Assembly (NCBI RefSeq): GCF_030816015.1
Contig: NZ_JAUSXN010000001.1
Span: 2,418,001-2,482,000, forward strand
Origin: Pedobacter sp. W3I1
Lineage (GTDB): Bacteria > Bacteroidota > Bacteroidia > Sphingobacteriales > Sphingobacteriaceae
Direction: 5' to 3'
DNA length: 64,000 nt
The notes beneath the pieces were generated by a model. That model was given only the letters and a program-made list of their open reading frames with translations, was not told where the DNA came from and did no database searches. The position numbers and the translations under genes were made by a program. This document shows, in pieces, positions 24,903 to 34,302 of this stretch (positions within the stretch are counted from its first letter, which is position 1; every line of letters starts with the position of its first letter).

Positions 24903-27707
24903 TTAAAAGCTATAATTAAATGAAAACTCTAATATCGGATTTTGATTGTAAATCTGATTAACAAAAACCAATCTCGCTCCTAAATCTACAACAGGTTGAT
25001 AGCGCAAAAGGTTTACACTGGTATTTAATTCTACGCCATAAGTTTTCGGATCGTTAAAGGTTGTGCCCTTGCCAATGTTCTCGTAATGGCAAAATAAACC
25101 TGCCCTGAAATTTCTCACGTAAGCCAGTGGACCCAACTCCCAATCGGGAAAAGCAAAGGGAAAACGATAGTTAAAAAGCAGACTGTTTTGCAGTATACTT
25201 TTCGCTAAAATATTGTTGTAGCCGTAAACGGTTGCAATCTCAGTGGCGTATTGGTTTACACCACTTGCTTTCTGGTAATTGAAGCTCGCTAAAAAGGAAT
25301 GGTTTTTTGCAAAGCCAGGAAAGTAAAGGAAACTTTCGAGTGCTAAGATTTCTCCTTTTAAGTTTTTATCGAAGGGTTGGTGGTTATAAGTTGCCCTAAA
25401 CACTTGTGCCCATTTTGGAGCAATATCCCTTTCGGTAGTGCGTACGCTGTGGTTGAAGGTGAAATTGTATTCCATCGGAAATTTAAGCTCGCGTATAAAA
25501 CCGGTTGGCATGTTTTCTGGCATGTACCTTTGCGTAAAACTGGTTGCCGCATTTAAGGTGAAAGCATAGTTCTCATTGCGCATGTTAAATGATAGAGGGA
25601 CCGATGCATTAAGCTTGATATAGTTCTCTCTCCAGTCGCCCTGTTGTATCGCGTTTTTAGCTTTGTAGAACGTTCTTTTCGGGCGGTTGCGATATAGCAC
25701 ACTAAATACGGGATAAAGTGCCTTATAGCTAATATCTGCTGTGTACTCAAAACGTTTTAAATCGCGATGATATTTTGCACCCGTATAAAAGTCCATCGTG
25801 TTGAGCAGATTGTTTGATTGTAGCTCCAGACCGAAAACATATTCGTTGTCGATAACGGGAATAATGCTGTGGAAACTGAAAAGATTTAAGGCCTGATGAT
25901 AGCGATTAGTTTGGTAAGTGCTGTCAGGAATGTTGTTGAAAACATTCCCAACGTTTTCCTGCTTTTCTGCTGCTGCAGAAAAATCTACGAAGTTGTTTTC
26001 GCCAACTGGTTTTTCGGTCAATACGGTCTCCGCAATTTCGTAGCCATTGATTTTATAGTTGTTAAAAATGATTTTTCCATCGGCGGTTTCGCTAGGGTTA
26101 AAGGCCCCATATTTAGACGCACTGAGTGCATTTATTTTTTTTGAATTTGGGTCGATGCTGTAAATATTATCTATGCCATTGAAGTGTGCATTGAAAACAA
26201 TTTTGTCGTTAATAAAGATCGGCCGGCTTAACTGTTGTCTGCTTTTCGAAATCAGTTGTGTTTTTTTTTCTCCATCAATCAGCCATAAACTTTTCCCTTT
26301 CTCACTTACACCAATGTAGGCAACTTTATTTCCCGATTGATCAAAGGAAGGCGTCTGCAGGATTTCGTTTTCAAGATTAGGATAGGTCTTTAAAATTTTT
26401 CCGGAGCTTGCATCCATTTCAACCAGATTGAACTGATTGTTTAGCTCCACTTTTGAAGCGATGATTTTCTTCCCGTCGTTTGAAAGGCTGGGAGAGAAGA
26501 GCCTGCTTTTGCTGCTTAATTTGTTGAATTTTTTGGTCTTCAAATTATATGAACAGATTACGCTGTAGCTCCGTTGTTTGTAGCGCGGATCATAGCGTAT
26601 TTCATCCCAAACTAAAAGGTCGTTTTTTAAGCTAAACCAAGGCTGTTCCTGGTAACCAATTCCGAATAATTTTTGTTCTGATTTATCTTCATTAATAACA
26701 ACAAAATATCGTGCATCTGTCTTGCTTTCTTTTAGCGCTAAAACCTGATTTTTATTTAGCCGAACCGGAAGGAAATAATCGGTTGCCAAATCAGCTTTTT
26801 TATTTAAACTTTCATAACTTTCTGTAACAGATTTTTCTTGCTGTATTTTCCATTTTTCAGTCAGCTTGTTTTGAGTGGAAAGAAAGTATTGTCTGGTATT
26901 TTGCTTGGTGAATTTTTTTAAGCTCTGCGAAAAGGGATACAGTCTTACTGGCCTTATTCTAATATCGCTAAGTAGGCTGTCGGAAATGAACTGCCCATAT
27001 TTTTCTTTCATATCCGATACCATCAAATATCCGGTTTGATAGTAGCCTGGAGTAACGTCTTTGTTCGAGCCGAAATAGGCTTTACTGTAAGAGATTTTTT
27101 TGCCCTCTAAAATTGAAGTCCGGTAAGGCATGATCCAATTGGGCTGCCGGCCTCTGCCTGAATTAGTCAAAGCGGTTTCGTTAACCACCGCATCACCTTC
27201 GAAAAACCAGATGGGAATACCCGCACCAAAGTAGGCGAAATAAACCAGTTCAGGAAAGGGGTGTGCTTGCGTTCCTGTCAATTTGTCAAACTGTGCAATG
27301 TGTCTAAGCTCATGTACGGCGAGGTTGTTTAACCAATCCTGACTGTCGAAAAATTGAGGGGGTGTTGCATAAAACTCAGACTTCTTGGGTGCGAGTTGAA
27401 CAAAGCCATTTGCCACGGTTCCGCGGTTCTGAAGCAAGAGTGGAATAGCGGTTTTTTGCTGCCTTAAACCCAGTCCTATTTTGGGGTAGATGAAGGGTAG
27501 GGTATTGACCATTCTTTGTGCCTCTTTCTCCAGTTCTTGCGGATAGATGATTTTGAAGCCACCTGAATAAATATAGTTCCATTTTACACTAAGTGGGTTT
27601 TGTGCAGTGCTGAAAATCTGCCCAAAAACCGATAGTGATGTGAAGCTTAAAGTAGCTATGCTTAAGTACTTGATAATTAGTTTTTTGTTTGGTATGTTCA
27701 AATTCAT
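24903..27707 (-). CDS. Secreted gluzincin-like / beta-propeller / barrel protein
   Basis: A 934-residue exported protein. Residues 1-30 form a signal peptide. An N-terminal domain has His132-Glu-Leu-Arg-His136 (HExxH) in NLAVHELRHIAQFD, and 34 residues on, WFFEGDAVVNE with Glu170, the third ligand of gluzincin metallopeptidases. Residues about 280-580 hold repeated beta-propeller blades (e.g. SPSLSNDGKKIIASK, TPSFDQSGNKVAYIG, DIYSIDPNS-type ends) of the TolB/WD40-like class. The C-terminal 330 residues look like a 12-16-strand outer-membrane barrel ending in FSFNYSF with a terminal Phe. The three parts would form a surface or periplasmic protease-linked barrel. Peptidase activity is an inference from motif and not known for this family. 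Confidence 0.7.
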   Translation of the reverse strand: MNLNIPNKKLIIKYLSIATLSFTSLSVFGQIFSTAQNPLSVKWNYIYSGGFKIIYPQELEKEAQRMVNTLPFIYPKIGLGLRQQKTAIPLLLQNRGTVANGFVQLAPKKSEFYATPPQFFDSQDWLNNLAVHELRHIAQFDKLTGTQAHPFPELVYFAYFGAGIPIWFFEGDAVVNETALTNSGRGRQPNWIMPYRTSILEGKKISYSKAYFGSNKDVTPGYYQTGYLMVSDMKEKYGQFISDSLLSDIRIRPVRLYPFSQSLKKFTKQNTRQYFLSTQNKLTEKWKIQQEKSVTESYESLNKKADLATDYFLPVRLNKNQVLALKESKTDARYFVVINEDKSEQKLFGIGYQEQPWFSLKNDLLVWDEIRYDPRYKQRSYSVICSYNLKTKKFNKLSSKSRLFSPSLSNDGKKIIASKVELNNQFNLVEMDASSGKILKTYPNLENEILQTPSFDQSGNKVAYIGVSEKGKSLWLIDGEKKTQLISKSRQQLSRPIFINDKIVFNAHFNGIDNIYSIDPNSKKINALSASKYGAFNPSETADGKIIFNNYKINGYEIAETVLTEKPVGENNFVDFSAAAEKQENVGNVFNNIPDSTYQTNRYHQALNLFSFHSIIPVIDNEYVFGLELQSNNLLNTMDFYTGAKYHRDLKRFEYTADISYKALYPVFSVLYRNRPKRTFYKAKNAIQQGDWRENYIKLNASVPLSFNMRNENYAFTLNAATSFTQRYMPENMPTGFIRELKFPMEYNFTFNHSVRTTERDIAPKWAQVFRATYNHQPFDKNLKGEILALESFLYFPGFAKNHSFLASFNYQKASGVNQYATEIATVYGYNNILAKSILQNSLLFNYRFPFAFPDWELGPLAYVRNFRAGLFCHYENIGKGTTFNDPKTYGVELNTSVNLLRYQPVVDLGARLVFVNQIYNQNPILEFSFNYSF

Positions 27708-29480
27708 CTAAATTCTTTGCTAAAATACTTAGTTTTTTAAAATTTGCAAGTGTTGATTTTTGTAAATATTTAATTTATATAAAATTAATTAAGACATTGA
27801 TTTTTAAACATTAATGAATTTTACGTAAATCCTTAATTTATTGATTTTGACTCTATTTTTTACTGAATTTTATTGCCGATTTAGGCTTCAATCAATATTT
27901 TTAATTGCATCAACTTTATTGATTTAATTTACACTTATTAATCGATTTTCTTGGAAAATTTTATTGCCTTTTTAAATTTTTGTATGGTTTTTCAAAATTC
28001 GATTGGGATCAGGGAATAGCCTAAAATGCAGCTGGATTTTGTAATTCTCATCGATGCTTTTTGGTTTTAAATGGCGAAAGAATTGCTAGGATTTCGACTA
28101 GATTATCGGCTTTAAAATTGGCTTTCAGCATGCGAAAATTTGCTTGTAAATTGCGTTCTGTCTGTGGTGCTTTGAAACAAAATGTATGATGTAAATTGAT
28201 TATTTAAAATCACTATTAATATTTAAAATTAGATTATTGTGACAAAATGTCTTTGTTTTTTATCGCATAATCCAGATTGATTTTTTCGCCATTAGGCCTG
28301 AATTTAACTCTCACAACTTGCGATTTCCAAATTCAGGTGGTTCCGGATGTTGTAGTTTAGCATTTAAAAACTCAGTTTATTATGGCTTGAACCAGGGTTT
28401 TAACACTGAAATTCTTGTCTAAATTTTACTTCAGGTATCCCGATTTGTATATTTTTTTTATGTTTTTATGCCTTAAAACTCCAATTTTTTGACTTGATAA
28501 TGCGATTTCCTTGCGATATTCTCGGGTGAATGGGTTTTTGATATCTTTTTTTAAAAAAAATTATTTTTAAGTTAAAAACTGCTCCCTTTATCGTTTAGGG
28601 ACGCTTTTTGATTGGTTTTGTTATTGGTTTTTTAGGTTGGCAAATTGGTAAAATTTTGGCGATTTTTAAGCTATTTATGCTAAACTTGAGTACATAATGA
28701 GGTCTGTTTCTCTATATGTTTTTCTAATTATTATGTTTTTAAGAGCTCAGTTTTTCAGTCGAAAATGGGTAGTTTTATATGATGCTGATAAGCTGATTGA
28801 AGACCTCACATTCGAGTATTTGCTTTAACTAGCGGTTTTTAGTTTGGCGGGATTCAATGATGTTGATGCCTTATTGTTGGGAATGAAATTGGATTTTGGC
28901 TGGTTTTTAACTCGATTTTATATTGGTATAGCTGATGATTTTTGAAGCAGTTTTATTGGGATTTCAATCATAATTAATTATGCTTTTTAAATACTTTTTG
29001 TGTTATATTTTATTCTACTTTTTTAGGTATTTCTAGCTCTTTTTACAACTTTTTTTCTGTGATGTTTTTAATCTTAAACAGGTGTTTTTTCAATGTGATT
29101 TTTGTTTGATTATTTGTTGTTTTTGCTAGTCTATTATTGGACGGTATTGCTGAGGTTTTATTGTGCTCATCTGTTGGTTTTGATATTGTTTCTGGATTTT
29201 AAACTCTGCTGTCTTACACGCGTTAGCACGTGGTTTTATTTCGATTTTTTATGTATAAGTAAAATGCTGCATAATCGTTTGTATGAGGGTGCTTATTTAG
29301 CTTTAGGAGATACCTCCGGTTTCTGTTAATTGCCTCTATTTTATTAACAAAAAATTCCAATCTACAATGGTGGATTAATAAAAAATGTCCAATTTATTTT
29401 TCTTGTATTTATGTTTTTAGCTTCGCTTATGTGGTTGTGATGTGGAGACTTGAGCATATAGGGAATAAAGTAAAGTGGTA
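27708..29480. other. 1.77-kb non-coding, strand-asymmetric AT-rich block
   Basis: No reading frame longer than 75 codons and no recognisable gene over about 1.77 kb, although it lies upstream of the 934-residue gene. Hand counts on three 60-base lines (28141, 28621, 28921) gave T 24, 29, 27; A 16, 14, 18; G 14, 13, 11; C 6, 4, 4, so the plus strand is rich in T and G and poor in C. Words such as TTGATTTTT, GATTTTTAAG and TTGGATTTTGG recur with no clear period. No DnaA box, tRNA or hairpin terminator was seen. Toward its end (29490-29540) a fragment of the CGTCATTTNGA repeats begins. It could be a long leader, a decayed element, or a large RNA. Confidence 0.6.
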
Positions 29481-29608
29481 TTAGATATTGCATGATATCG
29501 TCATTTTGAATGGGGTGTAACGAAGTTGGGAAAACTATCAAAATGAATCTATTTCCAGGTAATTTATATGCAGCAATTAGTCTATAAATAAAAATTCCTT
29601 AGGGTTAT

Positions 29609-29692
29609 CGTCATTTCGAGCAGAGTGCAACGAAGTCGAGAAATCTGTCTAAATAGATCTCTCCATTTCGCTGCGCTACAGTCGAGATGACG
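29609..29692. repeat. Hairpin repeat, CGTCATTTCGA family (copy 3)
   Basis: CGTCATTTCGAGCAGAGTGC and CTACAGTCGAGATGACG are the arms, with inner AGAAATCTGTCT / AATAGATCTCTCC. Same family as 2976, 24489, 39272 and 54012. Lies just before the eamA-like gene end. Confidence 0.7.
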
Positions 29693-29800
29693 ACTATTCT
29701 AGTCGAAGGATTTCTATTTCGCTACGCTTCACGCGATGCGATTTAATCGATATAAATGTTATTTATTTATTCAAAAAAATGAGATGTATAGACTTGCGTT

Positions 29801-30679
29801 CTACAGCTTGTTCTTTCTCTTTTTGTAGATCGGATAGAGAAAAATAGAGGTCAGAATAATGGTTGCGCCAATATAAAATCCGCCTGTCATCTGTTCTTTA
29901 TTTTGAAAGAAAATGAAGGCCAATACTATTCCGTACACAGGTTCCAGATTGGTAATTAAGGCTACTCTAAAAGCTGATAAAGTTCTCATTACCGCAACAC
30001 CAGCAACGTAGGCAACGGATGTGCAAAGTGTGCCAAGAAGGATAAGATAGAACCAGTTTTTAGTGTTTAAGTTAAATGCTGTGTTTAGCAGCGTTCCATC
30101 ATATAAACGATATAAAGTGATCCAGAAGAACGCGCCTACCAATTCGTAAAAACTAATGATAGATGGCTCGCTTTTTTGAACCAAGGTAGAATTTATAGTT
30201 GAAAAAAGGCTCGAGGCCACCGCTGCCAATAAACCAAAAATAATCCCCAGGGTATATTGGCCTTCAAATTTAAAGATCATGTATATGCCCAATATGATGA
30301 GTAAACCGATTAAAATATCACCCATTTGTATCGGCTGTTTTTTGATCAGCGGTTCTAAAATTGCGGTAAATAAGGTAAATGAAGAGAGGCAAACCAAGGT
30401 TACCGAAACAGTAGAAACTTTAATGGCATGAAAGAAAAATATCCAGTGAATGGCTACAATTCCTCCCGTTAAAAAGAATTGGATGAACTGTTTTTTAGTA
30501 ATCTTAATGTTCTTTTTAGTGATTAAAAACCAGGCGAAAAGTGTAGTGGATGCAATTAAAACGCGATACCATACCATGGGTACAGCATCGATAGAAATTA
30601 ATTTGCCGAGCACGCCCGTAAAGCCCCAAACAAACACCGTAAGATGAAGGATCAGTAAATTCTTTTTGGTGGCTTCCAT
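29801..30679 (-). CDS. EamA (DMT) family transporter
   Basis: A 292-residue inner-membrane protein of the drug/metabolite transporter superfamily with ten predicted helices and two EamA repeats; conserved words include FVWGFTGVLGKLISIDAVPMVWYR in the first repeat (split FVWGFTGVLGK and AVPMVWYR), and LGTLCTSVAYVAGV and TNLEPVYGIVLAFIFFQ in the second. Many such proteins export amino acids or nucleosides; the substrate cannot be told. Its start is two bases after the lptF/G gene stop, making a tight operon with the two upstream genes. Confidence 0.85.
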   Translation of the reverse strand: MEATKKNLLILHLTVFVWGFTGVLGKLISIDAVPMVWYRVLIASTTLFAWFLITKKNIKITKKQFIQFFLTGGIVAIHWIFFFHAIKVSTVSVTLVCLSSFTLFTAILEPLIKKQPIQMGDILIGLLIILGIYMIFKFEGQYTLGIIFGLLAAVASSLFSTINSTLVQKSEPSIISFYELVGAFFWITLYRLYDGTLLNTAFNLNTKNWFYLILLGTLCTSVAYVAGVAVMRTLSAFRVALITNLEPVYGIVLAFIFFQNKEQMTGGFYIGATIILTSIFLYPIYKKRKNKL

Positions 30680-30681
30680 CG

Positions 30682-31785
30682 CTATTTTGGTGCTTTTCTT
30701 AATAGGTAAAAACCTAATAAGCCAAAGAATAATGTAGGCATAATAACAGCCGCAAAAGGAGGTAATCCACCTTTAGTAGAAAACATCTGAGTGAACTGAT
30801 TAAACACAATATAAGCGAAGCTAATGAAGATTCCGATACCTAACGATACACCGACACCTCCGCGTACTTTACGCGACGATAGCGCCACGCCAATCAGTGT
30901 TAATACGAAAGCAGAAAGCGGGTGCAGGTAACGTTTATATTTTTCGAACTGAAGATCGTTCATTACCCCTGTTCCTCGTATTTTTTCTTTCCTGATCTTA
31001 TCAGAAAGTTCCTTAGTGGTTAAATTTTGTACCACATTATCATATGCTGAAAAATCATCAGGGCGCATATCCAGAATGGTATCTTTTTGCTTCCCGTTAC
31101 CGTAAATCATGGTCTCTTTCAAGCCGTCAATCTTTCGGATGGAGTAGTTGTTCAGCTGCCATTTGCGTTTAAGCGAATCCCATTTTATATTTTCCGCAAC
31201 GATCTTTTTCGTGAGTACATCCCCGCTAAAATTATCTAAAGAAAACCGATATCCTGAGTTCGTTTTGTTGTCGAAATTATCGATGTAGATATAGGTTTTA
31301 TCATCCAGTTTCATGTGGATGTTTGATTTAGTGGAAGGATCATTACGCTTTACATAAGTATTCTCGAAGCTGTTTTTTAGGGTGTTGGTATAAGGGAGGA
31401 TGTATAGATTTGAAAGCAGGTTTGCCGAGAAAATAACGGTAGCGGATACCAGGTAAGGAAACAAAAAGCGGTTAAAACTCACGCCACCACTTAAAATTGG
31501 CACAATTTCAGTTTGATCGGCCATTTTAGCGGTAAAGAAAATTACCGCAATAAAATTGATCAGCGGTGAAAGCATATTTACATAAAAAGGAATAGAGCCG
31601 GCGTAATATTTGGAAAGTATTCCCCAAAAACTAAGGCCGCTTTTCATAAAATCATCCATCTTTTCCGATAAGTCGAATACTACAATAATGATTACAAAAA
31701 TGGCCAGGGTATAAATAAATGTACCCAGGTATTTCCCGATAATGTATTGATCGATGATTTTTATCTTTCCTTTTAGCAGACTCAT
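30682..31785 (-). CDS. LptF/LptG-family LPS export permease
   Basis: A 367-residue membrane protein of the YjgP/YjgQ (LptF/LptG) family, part of the LptB2FG ABC complex that moves lipopolysaccharide from the inner membrane to the outer membrane. The N-terminus IDQYIIGKYLGTFIYTLAIF and MADQTEIVPILSGGVSFNRFLFPYL, the large periplasmic beta-rich part (120-250), and a C-terminal pair of helices (YLHPLSAFVLTLIGVALSSRKVRGG) match the family. Whether it is LptF or LptG is not decided, since Bacteroidota often have one or two such genes. The start is one base after the tgt stop, so translation is coupled. Confidence 0.85.
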   Translation of the reverse strand: MSLLKGKIKIIDQYIIGKYLGTFIYTLAIFVIIIVVFDLSEKMDDFMKSGLSFWGILSKYYAGSIPFYVNMLSPLINFIAVIFFTAKMADQTEIVPILSGGVSFNRFLFPYLVSATVIFSANLLSNLYILPYTNTLKNSFENTYVKRNDPSTKSNIHMKLDDKTYIYIDNFDNKTNSGYRFSLDNFSGDVLTKKIVAENIKWDSLKRKWQLNNYSIRKIDGLKETMIYGNGKQKDTILDMRPDDFSAYDNVVQNLTTKELSDKIRKEKIRGTGVMNDLQFEKYKRYLHPLSAFVLTLIGVALSSRKVRGGVGVSLGIGIFISFAYIVFNQFTQMFSTKGGLPPFAAVIMPTLFFGLLGFYLLRKAPK

Positions 31786-31786
31786 T

Positions 31787-32917
31787 TTATAGCTTATTGC
31801 CTAATACTTTAACCATTTTGTTTTTCCACTCGTAAAATTCACCAGCAATGATCTTCTCTCTGGCCTGTTTTACAAGCCAAAGATAGAAGTGTAGATTATG
31901 TAAGGTAGCAATTTGAGCGCCAAGCATCTCCTTGCTATGTACCAAATGTCTTAAATATGCTTTACTGGTGACTAAATCAGCATGAAGATCGCTCTCCGCA
32001 TCTAATGGAGAAAAATCGTTTTCCCATTTCTTGTTTCTGATATTTATAATCCCATTTCTCGTAAAAAGCATGCCGTTTCTGGCATTTCTGGTTGGCATTA
32101 CACAATCGAACATGTCGATGCCCAGCGCAATATTCTCCAGAATATTGATCGGAGTACCGACACCCATTAGATAACGTGGTTTTTCTTCTGGTAATATATT
32201 GCATACCACTTCTGTCATAGCATACATCTCTTCTGCAGGCTCACCAACCGATAAACCACCAATGGCATTGCCCTCACGGTTCATACTGGCGATAAACTCT
32301 GCTGATTTTATACGCAAATCTTTGTATACCGAGCCCTGAACAATAGGGAAAAGAGTTTGGTCGAAACCGTATTTAGGTTCTGTGCTATCAAAACGGGCAC
32401 AACAGCGGTCTAACCAACGGTGCGTCATTTTAATGGATTGCGCTGCATAAGTATAGTCGCAAGGATATGGCGTGCACTCATCAAAGGCCATGATAATATC
32501 GGCGCCAATAGTGCGCTGGATATCCATTGCATATTCAGGAGTGAAAAGGTGTTTTGATCCATCAATATGTGAATGGAAGGTAACACCTTCTTCTTTAATT
32601 TTACGAACTTTACTTAAAGAGTACACCTGGTAGCCTCCGCTATCTGTTAATATGGGGCGGTCCCAGCCAATAAATTGATGTAATCCACCAGCTTTTTCAA
32701 GGATATCTAATCCTGGTCTTAAATATAAATGATAAGTATTACCTAGAATGATTTTAGCATCAATATCGTTTTTAAGTTCTCGCTGATGTACGGCTTTTAC
32801 CGTTCCGGCAGTGCCCACAGGCATAAAAATAGGGGTTTGTATTTCGCCATGAGCAGTTGTTACTGTTCCAGCTCTGGCTTTAGATAGTGGATCGTTAGCC
32901 TGTAAACTAAATTTCAT
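31787..32917 (-). CDS. tgt: tRNA-guanine transglycosylase
   Basis: Exchanges G34 for preQ1 in tRNAs with GUN anticodons on the route to queuosine. Motifs include IFMPVGTAGTVKAV near residue 30, LTDSGGYQVYSL near 90 with the catalytic Asp, ADIIMAFDEC near 140, IGGLSVGEP near 222, RYLMGVGTP, and DMFDCVMPTRNARNG, where the Asp of FDCV is the nucleophile. Where family members carry CxCxxC...H zinc ligands, this protein has PLDAESDLHADLVTSKAY with no cysteine, so the zinc site seems lost; recall suggests this is common in Bacteroidota but I cannot verify it. Length 376 is normal. It heads the tgt-lptF/G-eamA operon. Confidence 0.9.
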   Translation of the reverse strand: MKFSLQANDPLSKARAGTVTTAHGEIQTPIFMPVGTAGTVKAVHQRELKNDIDAKIILGNTYHLYLRPGLDILEKAGGLHQFIGWDRPILTDSGGYQVYSLSKVRKIKEEGVTFHSHIDGSKHLFTPEYAMDIQRTIGADIIMAFDECTPYPCDYTYAAQSIKMTHRWLDRCCARFDSTEPKYGFDQTLFPIVQGSVYKDLRIKSAEFIASMNREGNAIGGLSVGEPAEEMYAMTEVVCNILPEEKPRYLMGVGTPINILENIALGIDMFDCVMPTRNARNGMLFTRNGIINIRNKKWENDFSPLDAESDLHADLVTSKAYLRHLVHSKEMLGAQIATLHNLHFYLWLVKQAREKIIAGEFYEWKNKMVKVLGNKL

Positions 32918-32957
32918 CTGTTTCTATTTATTTTTCTCCAATTGTAAGATGGAGATT

Positions 32958-33006
32958 ACCACCTTCAAAATACATTAGTTATTAAAACTAATGTTATTTT
33001 GATGGT
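32958..33006. promoter_or_regulatory. Imperfect palindrome between tgt and GT2
   Basis: ACCACCTTCAAAATACATTAGTT (32958-32980) is mirrored by AAACTAATGTTATTTTGATGGTA on the other side of a short centre. The unit is about 49 bases, in the divergent promoter region. It could be an operator or a leader hairpin for tgt. It does not match a preQ1 riboswitch pattern I know. Confidence 0.4.
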
Positions 33007-33149
33007 AGATGGTTTATATGTGTTTTTTCTCGTCGAAAATCTGCCAAAAATAGCAAAAATTGAGGGCATATTTTTGTTTAATTTTTTATCCACATAAAAG
33101 TGATTTACAGATTAAAAATGAGAAATTTGCGGCTGTTTATTTTACCATC

Positions 33150-34277
33150 GTGATATTAACCCTGCTTGAAATTATTCTGCTCTCGATATTGGCTTTTTGC
33201 TTTTTGGTTCAGCTTTACTATGTACTTTTTGTTCATTTGAAACTGGCTAATGTAAGTATCGAAGAGATCCCGTTATCGGCGCAAAAACCACTAAGTGTAA
33301 TTGTTTGTGCCCGAAACGAAATTGTAAATTTAGCGCAGTATCTGCCTACATTATTAAGCCAGGATTATCCGGAGTTTGAAGTAGTAGTGGTTAACGATCG
33401 CTCCTGGGATGGTACAGAAGAGTTTTTGGAACAACTGGAAAAGAAACACCGTAACCTGAAAGTAGTTAAGATTTTAGATAACGATAAATTTATAGCCGGT
33501 AAGAAATTCGCGGTAACCATGGGAATAAAGGCTGCCAAGTACGATTGGCTGGTTTTTACCGACGCAGATTGTACGCCAGCTTCTGAGCATTGGTTAATGG
33601 ATATGCAGCAGCCAGCTGAAGAAAATACCGAAATCGTATTGGGCTATTCTCCATATATAAAGAAAAGAAGTTTATTAAATGCACTGATTCGTTTCGAAAC
33701 CTTTTTTACGGCAGTAAATTATTTGTCTTTTGCATTAAAAGGTATGCCTTATATGGGGGTCGGACGCAACATGGCTTATAAAAAATCTTTATTTTTTAAA
33801 AGTAAAGGATTTGCAGCGCATATGCATATCCCATCCGGAGATGATGATTTATTTGTAAATGCACATGCCAATAAATATAATACCGAAATCCGTTTACATC
33901 GAGATAGCCATGTTTGGAGCGAACCCAATAATACTTGGGGAGGTTATCTGAGGCAGAAAAAACGTCATTTTGGGGCAGGTAAACTATATAAATCAAAGCA
34001 TAAATTTATTTTGAGCCTTCAGATTGTTTTTCAGTTTTTGTTTTATGCGTTCTTTGCCGCGTGTATGTTTTTTAGCCGTGAGGCGCAATATGTTGCCTTA
34101 GGAATCCTTGGATTAAGCATCATGATCAGGTGTTTTATTTATCCCAAATTGCTGAAACGCTTAAACTATAGCGATTTGCGTTGGTGGTTCCCGATTTTAG
34201 ATATACTTTTGTTTCTGTTTTTAACCCTGAATGGATTTTTAGCCTTATTTGGCAAGAAAAAAGTAAACTGGAAATAA
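33150..34277 (+). CDS. Family 2 glycosyltransferase, membrane-bound
   Basis: Transfers a sugar from an activated donor, probably in cell-envelope glycan synthesis. Residues near the start are a membrane helix (LEIILLSILAFCFLVQLYYVL), then LSVIVCARNEIVNL (GT-A fold start), FEVVVVNDRSWDGTEEFL, the metal-binding DADC in LVFTDADCTPASEHW, and MGVGRNMAYKKSLFF and GDDDLFVNAHANKY. Two or three helices close the protein. The start is uncertain: the frame opens at TTG 33060; a GTG at 33150, which begins the helix, is my preferred start. The final codons lie 25 bases upstream of rsmG, so the two are likely one transcript. Confidence 0.8.
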   Translation: MILTLLEIILLSILAFCFLVQLYYVLFVHLKLANVSIEEIPLSAQKPLSVIVCARNEIVNLAQYLPTLLSQDYPEFEVVVVNDRSWDGTEEFLEQLEKKHRNLKVVKILDNDKFIAGKKFAVTMGIKAAKYDWLVFTDADCTPASEHWLMDMQQPAEENTEIVLGYSPYIKKRSLLNALIRFETFFTAVNYLSFALKGMPYMGVGRNMAYKKSLFFKSKGFAAHMHIPSGDDDLFVNAHANKYNTEIRLHRDSHVWSEPNNTWGGYLRQKKRHFGAGKLYKSKHKFILSLQIVFQFLFYAFFAACMFFSREAQYVALGILGLSIMIRCFIYPKLLKRLNYSDLRWWFPILDILLFLFLTLNGFLALFGKKKVNWK

Positions 34278-34302
34278 TTCACAATCTCTTAGTAATGACA
34301 AT

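Noticed and set aside
29102..29329. 75-codon hydrophobic frame in the 27.7-29.5 kb block
   Set aside because: T-rich DNA yields Phe/Leu-rich frames by chance; it has no family pattern, no ribosome-binding site and starts and ends in skewed sequence.
27708..29480. Replication origin
   Set aside because: AT-rich and skewed, but no TTATCCACA boxes and no dnaA or dnaN nearby.
32918..33060. preQ1 riboswitch in the tgt leader
   Set aside because: No loop pattern of preQ1-I, II or III type was seen; only a general palindrome is present, which I list with low confidence.
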